This document shows, piece after piece, positions 33,834-41,254 of a stretch of 64,000 bases of DNA. This stretch comes from Desulfovirgula thermocuniculi DSM 16036 (GTDB lineage: Bacteria; Bacillota; Desulfotomaculia; Desulfotomaculales; Desulfovirgulaceae). Location: positions 1 through 64,000 of the forward strand of contig NZ_AUBR01000009.1 in NCBI RefSeq assembly GCF_000429345.1. The letters run 5' to 3'. The notes under the pieces are model-generated. The model was not told where the DNA came from. It was given only the letters and a program-made list of their open reading frames with translations, and ran no database searches. Position 1 is the first letter of the stretch, and the number at the start of each line of letters is the position of its first letter. The translations under genes were made by a program, and so were the position numbers.

Positions 33834-35599
33834 CGGGCGAACGGAGGACTTTCTCGCCCGGCAGGGAGGCCGTGCAGGGTAGGCTGGAGGAAATAGCCCG
33901 GGAAATGGGCGAGGTTTTAAGCAGCACGGCCTTCTCCCTAAACCTCAAGGAGGCCCGGCATTTTTCCTGCGCCATCTACACCCCCGGGGGGCTGCTGGTG
34001 TCCGCGTCGGACAGCTTTCCCCTTCACTTAGGCCCCCTGCTCCAGCTTGCCGCAGGGGTAACCGGCATTTATCCTCCGGGGCAACTGGAGGCAAAAGATG
34101 TCATCATCACCAACGACCCTTCCCTGACCGGGTCGCTCCTCCCGGACGTTTGCCTGCTGGCCCCCGTTTTCCACCGCGGCAGGCTGCTGGCGCTGGTAGC
34201 CGCCCTGGCCCGCCATCCCGACGTCGGTGGCTGCTTCCCCGGCGGCATGGGCGCTTCCTGCGAGGGAGCCCTCCAGGAAGGGCTCTGCATACCTCCCCTT
34301 AGGCTTTTCCGCGGCGGCAAGCTTAACCACGAGGCGTACAGGCTGATCGCCCGGAACCTGCGCGCCGCGCGGGAGTTCCGGGGGAACGTGGAAGCCCAGC
34401 TGGCGGCCATCAACTGCGGCGCGGGGAAGCTGGTGGAAATGGCGGAGCGCCTCGGGCCGCACAACTTGCAGCGTCTCATGGAAGAAATCATCGGCCACAC
34501 CGCTTCCGCTTTTGGAACCGCCCTAGAAGCCATCCCCCAGGGCACGTATACTTTTGAGGACTTCCTGGAGGGGAACGGCCCGCAGGAAGGCCTGGTAAAC
34601 ATCCGCGCCACCGTTACCCGCCACGGGAAAAGCCTGCAAGTGGACTTTACCGGAACCCACCCCCAGGTGCGGAGCCCCTTCAACCTCACCCGTGCCCTAA
34701 CCCTAAGCTGCGTTTATTACGTGCTCAAAGCCCTGCTGGCCCCGGACCTCCCCTTTAATGCCGGCTATGCCGGGGCGGTAGAGGTGATAACGCCCCCGGG
34801 AACCCTGGTCAATCCTTCCCTGCCCGCTCCCCTTGCCTGCGCCGGCCTTACGGCCCAGTGCCTGGCCGACACCCTGCTGGGGGCCCTGGCCGGGGCCCTG
34901 CCTTCCCTGGTCACGGCTGCCAGTACGGGCGGCATGAGCACCCTTACCATCGCCTGGACGGATCTTCCCGGGGGTGAACCGGCCGTTTGCCTGGAAACCC
35001 TTGGCGGGGGTGCTGGCGCTGCAAGCGACCGGGATGGCGCCAGCGGGGTGCACGCGCACATGATTAATGCCCGCAGCATTCCGGTGGAGGCCCTGGAAGG
35101 GGCGTACCCCCTGCTCGTGGAGAGGTGCGCCCTCGCCCGGGACTCCGGGGGGGCCGGAAAGCACCGCGGCGGCCTGGGCCTGGTCAAGGAAGTGAGAATC
35201 CTGCGGGGCACGGCCAGGGTAGCCGCGTGCCTGGAAAGGAGCGCGGTTTCCCCCCGGGGCACGCAGGGCGGCCTCCCGGGAGAAAGGGCAAGAATAAGGG
35301 TGGTCGGCCCGGACGGAGGGGAAGAGGGAAAAACGCCTGTGAAGGGATGGGTCACCTTTGATGCTCCCGCCGGCACCCGCATTATCCTGCAAACCGCCGG
35401 CGGGGGCGGGTTTGGTTCCCCCCTGGAAAGGGACCCGGAACTGGTCAGGCAGGACGTTCTGGAGGGACTGATAAGCCGCCGGGCGGCAGAAGAAATTTAC
35501 GGGGTAGTCCTTACCGCAGACCTCAAGGTGGACGCAGCAAAAACGGCCCGGCGCAGGAATGAGCTAAAGGCTGGACTTGGTACGCCGGGTATGATATAA
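33830..35599 (+). CDS. hyuB: hydantoinase/oxoprolinase subunit B family protein
   Basis: The 589-residue protein is the HyuB partner: AFSLNLKEARHFSCAIYTPGG-like N-terminal region, HLGPL, DVIITNDPSLTG (family usually NDPYxGG), and C-terminal GGGGFG. The GTG start overlaps the hyuA stop (GTGA), so the two are a translationally coupled pair. The altered HLG and NDP segments and the odd A subunit suggest a substrate different from hydantoin or oxoproline. A strong promoter for the next gene lies over its last codons. Confidence 0.87.
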   Translation: MTGERRTFSPGREAVQGRLEEIAREMGEVLSSTAFSLNLKEARHFSCAIYTPGGLLVSASDSFPLHLGPLLQLAAGVTGIYPPGQLEAKDVIITNDPSLTGSLLPDVCLLAPVFHRGRLLALVAALARHPDVGGCFPGGMGASCEGALQEGLCIPPLRLFRGGKLNHEAYRLIARNLRAAREFRGNVEAQLAAINCGAGKLVEMAERLGPHNLQRLMEEIIGHTASAFGTALEAIPQGTYTFEDFLEGNGPQEGLVNIRATVTRHGKSLQVDFTGTHPQVRSPFNLTRALTLSCVYYVLKALLAPDLPFNAGYAGAVEVITPPGTLVNPSLPAPLACAGLTAQCLADTLLGALAGALPSLVTAASTGGMSTLTIAWTDLPGGEPAVCLETLGGGAGAASDRDGASGVHAHMINARSIPVEALEGAYPLLVERCALARDSGGAGKHRGGLGLVKEVRILRGTARVAACLERSAVSPRGTQGGLPGERARIRVVGPDGGEEGKTPVKGWVTFDAPAGTRIILQTAGGGGFGSPLERDPELVRQDVLEGLISRRAAEEIYGVVLTADLKVDAAKTARRRNELKAGLGTPGMI

Positions 35600-35600
35600 T
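35571..35600 (+). promoter_or_regulatory. extended -10 promoter of the zinc-ribbon gene
   Basis: TGATATAAT (35592-35600) is a perfect extended -10 element, with CTGGAC at 35571-35576 as a poor -35. It overlaps the end of hyuB, giving the zinc-ribbon gene its own transcript with a leader of about 110 nt. Confidence 0.7.
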
Positions 35601-35606
35601 AAGGCA

Positions 35607-35718
35607 AACTGGTAGGCGGTTACCGGCAAATACTCTTCTCCTAGGGACAGGGTAGGGGGGAGTTTTGTTAGGGCCCCTTCACCAGTAAAAACCCAACCCC
35701 GAAAGGAGAGGAGTATTT
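35607..35718 (+). ncRNA. leader RNA able to sequester the ribosome binding site
   Basis: AAATACTCTTCTCC (35628-35641) is complementary over 14 nt, with one G-U, to GGAGAGGAGTATTT (35705-35718), which contains the whole ribosome binding site and ends at the GTG start codon. Upstream, CTGGTA/TACCGG can form another hairpin, and ACTGGT can pair with ACCAGT near 35681-35686. This looks like translational control, by temperature, ligand or protein. I could not match a known riboswitch. Confidence 0.6.
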
Positions 35719-35994
35719 GTGTACCAGGACAAAGTGCTCACCTGCCGTGAGTGCGGCGCCGAGTTTATCTTCAGCGCAGGGGAGCAGGCCTTTTACGCCG
35801 AAAAGGGTCTGGTAAACGAGCCTGCCCGCTGCCGTGACTGCCGCCGCCGGCGCAAGCAACAGGAGCGCCAAATGTACGAAACCTTCTGTGCCAGTTGCGG
35901 AGCGCCAACGCAGGTGCCTTTCAGGCCCACCGGGCGCCGCCCCATTTACTGCCGGGAATGCCTGGCCACCACCCGCCGCATGAGCTACCGGTAA
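35719..35994 (+). CDS. zinc-ribbon protein with two CxxC pairs repeated
   Basis: The 91-residue basic protein carries four CxxC pairs: CREC and CRDC (first ribbon, about residues 8-44), CASC and CREC (second, about 58-82), separated by an Arg/Gln-rich helix. It matches the small zinc-ribbon proteins common in Firmicutes and Chloroflexi, which probably bind nucleic acid; the function is unknown. GTG 35719 lies at the end of an RNA stem that can hide its ribosome binding site. Confidence 0.82.
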   Translation: MYQDKVLTCRECGAEFIFSAGEQAFYAEKGLVNEPARCRDCRRRRKQQERQMYETFCASCGAPTQVPFRPTGRRPIYCRECLATTRRMSYR

Positions 35995-36011
35995 CCCGGA
36001 CACGCGGTGAC

Positions 36012-36043
36012 AAAACCCTACCAGCCGGTAGGGTTTTTTATTT
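36012..36043 (+). terminator. intrinsic terminator after the zinc-ribbon gene
   Basis: AAAACCCTACC (36012-36022) and GGTAGGGTTTT (36027-36037) form an 11-bp stem with a 4-nt loop, followed by TTATTTAT. Confidence 0.9.
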
Positions 36044-36140
36044 ATCCCCTACCCTGTGATCCAGGTCATAGGCCCTATTACCCAACCGGCATAAAAGTAA
36101 TAGCAAAAGGACCTTGCTCCAAAAAAGGTGGGTGACCGCC

Positions 36141-36710
36141 ATGTCCTTGCCCGCTGCCCCTTTCCCCACGCCGGATAAGGGGGGAAAAACCTTTTTTCGC
36201 CGGGGCCTTTTAGACAGGATAAAGACCCTCAGCGCCTGCCCCACCTGCCGTCCCACAGCACGGGAAATGGCCTGGATAGGCCTGGGGAGCCTCCTGGGCA
36301 TAGGCGCAGTGTCCTTCCTGGCCTTCCATTACCGCCTGCCCCTTCTGGTGGCCTCTTTTGGCGCCACGGCGGCAATTATTTACGGCTTTCCCGAAAGCCC
36401 CTTTGCCCAGCCCCGCAACGTCCTGGGCGGCCACCTCATTTCCGCCCTGGTGGGGGCGGCAGCTTACCATTTCCTGGGAGCAAGCTGGGTGGCGGTTACG
36501 CTGGGCGTGAGCCTGGCCATAGTGCTCATGTTCTATACCCGCACTGTACACCCTCCCGGGGGCGCCACGGCCCTCACCGCCATCTTAGGCGGGCAGGGGT
36601 TCGACTTCGTGCTGCGGCCCGTCCTGGCGGGCCTGGTCATACTTCTCTCCGTAGCGCTGGCAGTGCACCGCTGCCGCGGAAAGCATTGCTACCCCACATA
36701 CTGGTTTTAA
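36141..36710 (+). CDS. HPP-family membrane protein
   Basis: The 189-residue protein has a polar N-terminus with CPTC and four membrane segments carrying the HPP domain; the name motif is seen in VHPPGGATAL. The ASFGATAAIIYGFP loop is also typical. Some HPP proteins have been linked to nitrite transport in plastids, but bacterial roles are open. ATG 36141 has AGGTGGG upstream. It ends 18 bp before lgt and may be co-transcribed with it. Confidence 0.85.
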   Translation: MSLPAAPFPTPDKGGKTFFRRGLLDRIKTLSACPTCRPTAREMAWIGLGSLLGIGAVSFLAFHYRLPLLVASFGATAAIIYGFPESPFAQPRNVLGGHLISALVGAAAYHFLGASWVAVTLGVSLAIVLMFYTRTVHPPGGATALTAILGGQGFDFVLRPVLAGLVILLSVALAVHRCRGKHCYPTYWF

Positions 36711-36728
36711 GCGGAGGTGCCAAGAAGC

Positions 36729-37520
36729 GTGATCGACCCCGTAGCTGTTAAAATCGGCCCCCTCGCCATACGCTGGTACGGCATTATTATGGCCTCGGCC
36801 TTCCTCGTGGGCACCTGGCTGGCGGCCAGGCGGGCACAGCAAAACGGCGTGGCCCCCGACCACATTTACAGCATGATCCTCTGGATTATCCCCTGCGCCA
36901 TCATCGGCGCCCGCCTCTACTACGTGGCCTTCGAGTGGCCCGCCTACCGGGAAAACCCCCTGGAAGTCCTGGCCATCTGGCACGGCGGCCTGGCCATTCA
37001 CGGCGGGCTCCTGGGAGGTACCCTGGCTGGCCTCCTTTACGCCCGCCGGCACAAGCTCCCCCCCTGGCTAATAGCGGATATCCTCGCCCCCAGCGTGATC
37101 CTCGGCCAGGCCATTGGCCGCTGGGGCAATTTCATCAACCAGGAGGCCCACGGGGGCCCGGTGTCGGCCGAGTTTATGGCCCGCTTCCCCGCCTTTATCA
37201 GGGAGCAGATGTACATTGGCGGTCAATATTATCACCCCACCTTCCTTTACGAGTCCCTCTGGAACCTGGCCATTTTCCTCTTCCTCACCTGGTACTGGCA
37301 GAGGAAGCGCTTCACCGGAGAGGTAGCCCTGCTCTACCTGGGCCTTTACTCCGTGGGGCGCTTCTTCATCGAGGGCCTGCGCACCGACAGCCTGATGCTG
37401 GGGCCCGTCAGGGTGGCCCAGCTGGTAAGCGCCATCCTGATCGTCCTGGCGGCAGCGGGAATCGGCTACGGCAGGAGGAAAGCCGCGAGAAGCAAAAACC
37501 TGCGCCTGCGCAGGATATAA
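36729..37520 (+). CDS. lgt: prolipoprotein diacylglyceryl transferase
   Basis: The 263-residue membrane enzyme attaches diacylglycerol to the lipobox cysteine of prelipoproteins. It has seven predicted segments, the signature GRWGNFINQEAHGG (about 136-149), the conserved HGGLAIHGG loop and YESLW. GTG 36729 is best placed after GGAGGTG. Lipoproteins encoded nearby (DctP, GerM-domain protein) are natural substrates of such an enzyme. Confidence 0.95.
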   Translation: MIDPVAVKIGPLAIRWYGIIMASAFLVGTWLAARRAQQNGVAPDHIYSMILWIIPCAIIGARLYYVAFEWPAYRENPLEVLAIWHGGLAIHGGLLGGTLAGLLYARRHKLPPWLIADILAPSVILGQAIGRWGNFINQEAHGGPVSAEFMARFPAFIREQMYIGGQYYHPTFLYESLWNLAIFLFLTWYWQRKRFTGEVALLYLGLYSVGRFFIEGLRTDSLMLGPVRVAQLVSAILIVLAAAGIGYGRRKAARSKNLRLRRI

Positions 37521-37538
37521 TTCCCGCAAAAAGCATTT

Positions 37539-37572
37539 GTCACCGGGGCAAGCTTGCCCCGGTGACCATTTT
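37539..37572 (+). terminator. 28-bp perfect palindrome after lgt
   Basis: GTCACCGGGGCAAG (37539-37552) is directly followed by its exact reverse complement CTTGCCCCGGTGAC (37553-37566), then CATTTTAT. As RNA it is a long hairpin and a likely terminator for lgt. Confidence 0.7.
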
Positions 37573-37642
37573 ATGGTAAGCTCAAATTATGGCGAGAGAA
37601 CAAGGCTCATGTCGGCATACATACCGGGAGGTTCAAGCGAAG

Positions 37643-39778
37643 GTGCCCAAGTCACCGCGTCCGGCCCTCACAAGCGACCTTCTGGGGCTGGCGGTCATGA
37701 CGCTGGCCCTCCTGAGCCTGGCCAGCCTGTTTACCACAGCCGTGGGCCCGGTGGGAGAGCTGCTTTTCAGGGCCATGCTGGTCACCGCCGGCAAGGGACG
37801 CTATCTCCTCCCTGTGGCCATCCTTTTTTACGGCCTCAAGCTCCTGCTGGAGGGGGGGTTTAAGTGGACCTCCCAGCACTGGGGGGCCCTGGTGCTGCTC
37901 CTGACCGCCCTCACCACCCTTCACCTGCCCATTTCTGCCGACGAAGCGCTGCGGATGGGCCTGGCGGGAGAAGGCGGTGGAGTGGTGGGCGCCGCCTTTA
38001 GCTTTGTGCTGCAGCAATCCTTCGGCAGCGTGGGCAGCCGCATCGTCCTGGCCTCCCTGGCCCTGGCAGGTTTCTTCTTCTTTACCGGCCGCTCCCCGGG
38101 TCGGCTTCTGGCCATCGCATGGGCCGGAGCCAAGGACGCCGGGCGCCGGATCGGCAGGCGCGTGGCGGGCCTTCTCTTTGAGGAGGTCGTTGAGGAAGAG
38201 AAAAAGCCTCACCGGCAGGAGGAAAGAAAGGCCAGGGTAAAGGAGACCCGGCAGGCGGAAGCCACCGCCGGGGAGCAGGCCAAGCAGCCCCCCCTCCCGG
38301 TGCAGGTTACCCGCCCGCCCCGCACGCTGGCCGACGGGCGCCCCTACCGGTTACCCCCCGTTACCCTGCTGGCCAAGCCGCGGCCCCGGGACGACCAGGT
38401 ACTCGAAAAGGAAATCGCCGAGAAAAAGCAAATCCTGGAGGAAACCCTGGCCAGCTTCCACATCCCGGCCCGGGTGGTGCAGGTTACCGTGGGGCCGGCC
38501 ATTACACGCTACGAGATCCAACCCCCGGCAGGGGTAAAGGTGAGCCGCATTGTGGGCCTGGCCGACGACCTGGCGCTGGCCATGGCCGCCCCCGACGTGC
38601 GCATCGAAGCGCCCATCCCAGGGAAGGCCGCCGTGGGCATTGAGGTGCCGAACCGGGAGGTGGCCACGGTAGGCTTAAGAGAGCTGTTGGAGAGCAGGGA
38701 GTTTACCGAAAGCCCTTCCCCCCTCACCGTGGCCCTGGGCAGGGACATCGCCGGCACGCCGGTGGTGGCCGACCTTACCCAGATGCCCCACCTCCTCATT
38801 GCCGGGGCAACCGGCTCGGGCAAGAGCGTGTGCATCAACACCATTATTGCCAGCATCCTCTTCAAGGCCACCCCCGACGAGGTCAAGTTCCTCATGATCG
38901 ACCCCAAAATGGTCGAGCTGACCACCTACAACGGCATCCCCCACCTGGTCTCACCGGTGGTAACCAGCGCCAAAAAGGCCGCCGGGGTGCTGCACTGGGC
39001 GGTAAAAGAGATGGAGCGGCGCTACGAGCTTTTTGCCCGCGCCGGCGTGCGGGAGATCAGGCGCTATAACGAGGTCTGCCGGCGGGCGGCAGAAGATACC
39101 CTTGCTCCTCTACCCTACCTGGTGATCATCATTGACGAGCTGGCCGACCTGATGATGGTGGCCCCGGCCAATGTAGAGGACTCCATATGCCGGCTGGCCC
39201 AGATGGCCCGCGCCGCCGGGATACACCTGGTTGTGGCCACTCAGCGGCCTTCGGTGGACGTCATTACCGGCCTGATCAAGGCCAATATACCCTCGCGCAT
39301 TTCCTTTGCCGTCTCCTCGCAGATGGACTCCCGCACCATCCTGGACATGGGCGGTGCGGAGAGGCTGCTCGGCAGGGGCGACATGCTCTTTTTCCCCGTC
39401 GGCGCTCCCAAGCCCCTGCGCGTACAAGGAGCCTACCTTTCCGAGCAGGAAGTGGAAAGGCTTACGGCCTTCATCAGGGAGCAGGCGGAACCGGTATACG
39501 ACCAGCGGGTGCTGGAAGAACCGGAAGTCGAGGAGGAAAGGGAAAGCTGGGAGGAAGAGGACGAGCTTTTGCCCCAGGCGGTAAGGGTGCTCATCGAAAG
39601 CGGGTGCGCTTCCATCTCCATGCTGCAGCGGCGGCTGCACATTGGCTACGCCAGGGCCGCCCGCCTCATAGACATTATGGAGAGGCGGGGCATTGTGGGC
39701 AAGCACGAAGGGAGCAAGCCCCGGGCCATCCTCATTACCATGGAACAGTACCAGCAAATGTTTGGCCGCACCGGTTGA
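37643..39778 (+). CDS. spoIIIE: DNA translocase of the FtsK/SpoIIIE family
   Basis: The protein of about 711 residues pumps DNA through division or sporulation septa. It has four N-terminal membrane segments (about 10-150), a charged linker, an alpha/beta ATPase motor with Walker [11 protein letters not shown] (about 390) and Walker [12 protein letters not shown], and the C-terminal gamma winged helix ([21 protein letters not shown]) that reads oriented DNA motifs. GTG 37643 follows GGGAGG; ATG 37589 lacks a site. FtsK and SpoIIIE cannot be separated by sequence alone; the name reflects a sporulating relative. Confidence 0.93.
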   Translation: MPKSPRPALTSDLLGLAVMTLALLSLASLFTTAVGPVGELLFRAMLVTAGKGRYLLPVAILFYGLKLLLEGGFKWTSQHWGALVLLLTALTTLHLPISADEALRMGLAGEGGGVVGAAFSFVLQQSFGSVGSRIVLASLALAGFFFFTGRSPGRLLAIAWAGAKDAGRRIGRRVAGLLFEEVVEEEKKPHRQEERKARVKETRQAEATAGEQAKQPPLPVQVTRPPRTLADGRPYRLPPVTLLAKPRPRDDQVLEKEIAEKKQILEETLASFHIPARVVQVTVGPAITRYEIQPPAGVKVSRIVGLADDLALAMAAPDVRIEAPIPGKAAVGIEVPNREVATVGLRELLESREFTESPSPLTVALGRDIAGTPVVADLTQMPHLLIAGATGSGKSVCINTIIASILFKATPDEVKFLMIDPKMVELTTYNGIPHLVSPVVTSAKKAAGVLHWAVKEMERRYELFARAGVREIRRYNEVCRRAAEDTLAPLPYLVIIIDELADLMMVAPANVEDSICRLAQMARAAGIHLVVATQRPSVDVITGLIKANIPSRISFAVSSQMDSRTILDMGGAERLLGRGDMLFFPVGAPKPLRVQGAYLSEQEVERLTAFIREQAEPVYDQRVLEEPEVEEERESWEEEDELLPQAVRVLIESGCASISMLQRRLHIGYARAARLIDIMERRGIVGKHEGSKPRAILITMEQYQQMFGRTG

Positions 39779-39827
39779 TTTTTTCTCTGCCGGGTGGTAC
39801 ATTTAAAAGCGAGGAGGCGGAGCAGAA

Positions 39828-39965
39828 GTGGCGGACTGGACGGCCTTTTACGCCGGTTTGGCCATCGTGCTGGGGATAGGCATCGTTTCCGCCGTTTTTG
39901 GGCAGCCCATTGCCAGGATCATGGAGAAGGTAGAGGAAAAGGCGAGCGGGCATTATTCCCACTGA
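39828..39965 (+). CDS. 45-residue single-span membrane protein
   Basis: GTG 39828 follows GGAGGCGGAG and opens a 45-residue frame: MADWTAFYAG, a hydrophobic stretch (LAIVLGIGIVSAVFG, about 11-26), then a charged helix (ARIMEKVEEKAS). A small protein with one membrane helix and an amphipathic tail, 50 bp after spoIIIE and likely in its transcript. I recognise no family. Confidence 0.6.
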   Translation: MADWTAFYAGLAIVLGIGIVSAVFGQPIARIMEKVEEKASGHYSH

Positions 39966-39981
39966 GGTAAGTTTTTACCAG

Positions 39982-40012
39982 TTCCCCCGTAAAGGGGGGA
40001 TCTTTTATTTTT
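39982..40012 (+). terminator. intrinsic terminator after the 45-residue gene
   Basis: TCCCCC (39983-39988) pairs with GGGGGG/A (39994-40000) around GTAAA, followed by TCTTTTATTTTTTT. Confidence 0.8.
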
Positions 40013-40063
40013 TTGTGGAAGTATACTATATAAAAAGCACGGCAAGCGAGGGCGGGGTTTAAA

Positions 40064-40912
40064 ATGTTGAAAACATTCTTAAAGGCACTGGCCCTTGTGG
40101 GCATCGCGCTGCTTCTGCCCTCCTGCGCCAAGACCAGGAGCAGCCCCGGAGGACCGGTGCCGGGTGCCGCCGCCGCAGAGCCTCTCACCCTGGCAGTATA
40201 CTACGTGAAATTTACCGCGCAGGACAGCTATCTGGTCCGGGAGGTGCACCAGGTGCCCCCGGGAAAGGACCCGCACGTGGCCGCGGTGGAGGAGCTTATC
40301 AGCGGGCAGGTAATTACTCCCGGAGCCTCGCGCATCCTGCCCCCCCGCACCAGGGTGTTGGGAGTCACGGTTAAGGACGGCACGGCCACGGTGAATTTTT
40401 CCCGCGAGGTTCTGGAACAACACGGCGCAGGGGCAGAGGGAGAGGCCCTGGGCATCCAGAGCGTGGTGAACACCCTTACGGAGTTCCCGGAAATCCGTCA
40501 GGTATCCTTTGAGGTGGAGGGAAAGGTTGACGAGCGCACCCGCGACTGGTGGGGGCACGTAGGCCTTTCCGGCCAGCCTTTCCGCCGCGATCTCTCCAAG
40601 ACCTATGAACCGGCCATCTGGGTAACCCACCCAACGCCCGATCAGGTGGCAGGGAGCCCCCTGCTGGTAAAGGGCAGCGCCAGGGTTTTTGAGGGCCGCG
40701 TTCAGGCCCGGCTGCTGGACGACCAGGGGAAAGTGCTGGCCACCGCGGCCACCACGGCCAGCAAGGGGGCTCCGGAGCGCGGGGACTTTGAATTGCGGCT
40801 CAACTACCAGCGGCCGCAAAAAGGGGGGGAAGGCACGCTGGAAGTGTTCTCCCCCAGCCCCAAGGATGGCTCTCCGGAAAACAAAGTAACGGTTAAAGTG
40901 CGCTTCCCTTAA
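40064..40912 (+). CDS. GerMN/Gmad2-domain lipoprotein
   Basis: The 282-residue secreted lipoprotein has a signal peptide with lipobox LLPSCAK (Cys about 22), a GerMN sporulation/germination domain (about 45-165; TVNFSREVLEQ, IQSVVNTLTEFPEIRQVSF) and an immunoglobulin-like Gmad2 domain (about 185-282; ITV/WVTHPTPDQVAGSPLLVKG). This pairing is common in Firmicutes and is expected at the cell or spore envelope. A TATACT/TATATA segment about 40 bp upstream is the probable promoter. Confidence 0.88.
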   Translation: MLKTFLKALALVGIALLLPSCAKTRSSPGGPVPGAAAAEPLTLAVYYVKFTAQDSYLVREVHQVPPGKDPHVAAVEELISGQVITPGASRILPPRTRVLGVTVKDGTATVNFSREVLEQHGAGAEGEALGIQSVVNTLTEFPEIRQVSFEVEGKVDERTRDWWGHVGLSGQPFRRDLSKTYEPAIWVTHPTPDQVAGSPLLVKGSARVFEGRVQARLLDDQGKVLATAATTASKGAPERGDFELRLNYQRPQKGGEGTLEVFSPSPKDGSPENKVTVKVRFP

Positions 40913-40945
40913 AAAATACCAGCCGCTAAAGCGAGGTCGATTTCT

Positions 40946-41119
40946 ATGGCTTCAAAGGTTAAGGGCAGGGCTACCACTACCGCTCCCGGTGCCGCCGCCC
41001 CCGCGAGGGATACGGAGCACCTGGTGAAAAGGATCAAAAAGGAACTCCTGTGGATCCTCATCAGCAGCGCTGTGGCCATGGGCCTGGGACTGGTGGCCGG
41101 AAGCCTGCTCAAGCTTTAA
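40946..41119 (+). CDS. 57-residue single-span membrane protein
   Basis: ATG 40946 (GCGAGGT upstream) opens 57 codons: a basic, Ala/Thr/Pro-rich N-terminus, a charged helix (HLVKRIKKELL), and one C-terminal membrane helix (ILISSAVAMGLGLVAGSLL). It lies 33 bp after the GerM-domain gene. No family is recognised; the topology suggests a tail-anchored protein with a cytoplasmic basic end. Confidence 0.55.
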   Translation: MASKVKGRATTTAPGAAAPARDTEHLVKRIKKELLWILISSAVAMGLGLVAGSLLKL

Positions 41120-41120
41120 A

Positions 41121-41156
41121 AAGAAAAAACCCACCCCCTTTTCAAGGGGGGCGGGG
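41121..41156 (-). terminator. intrinsic terminator of the minus-strand PBP/cobalamin operon
   Basis: On the minus strand CCGCCCCCCTT pairs with AAGGGGGTGG around a 3-nt loop and is followed by TTTTTTCTTTTT. It also separates the convergent 57-residue gene. Confidence 0.75.
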
Positions 41157-41254
41157 AACGGGAAGAAGGAGGTTTTGAGATACCCTGCGTGCTAAACTTA
41201 TTTTGACACAAAACGCCGCCCTTTTTCTGTCATCCAGCAGACAATCCTCCTGGT

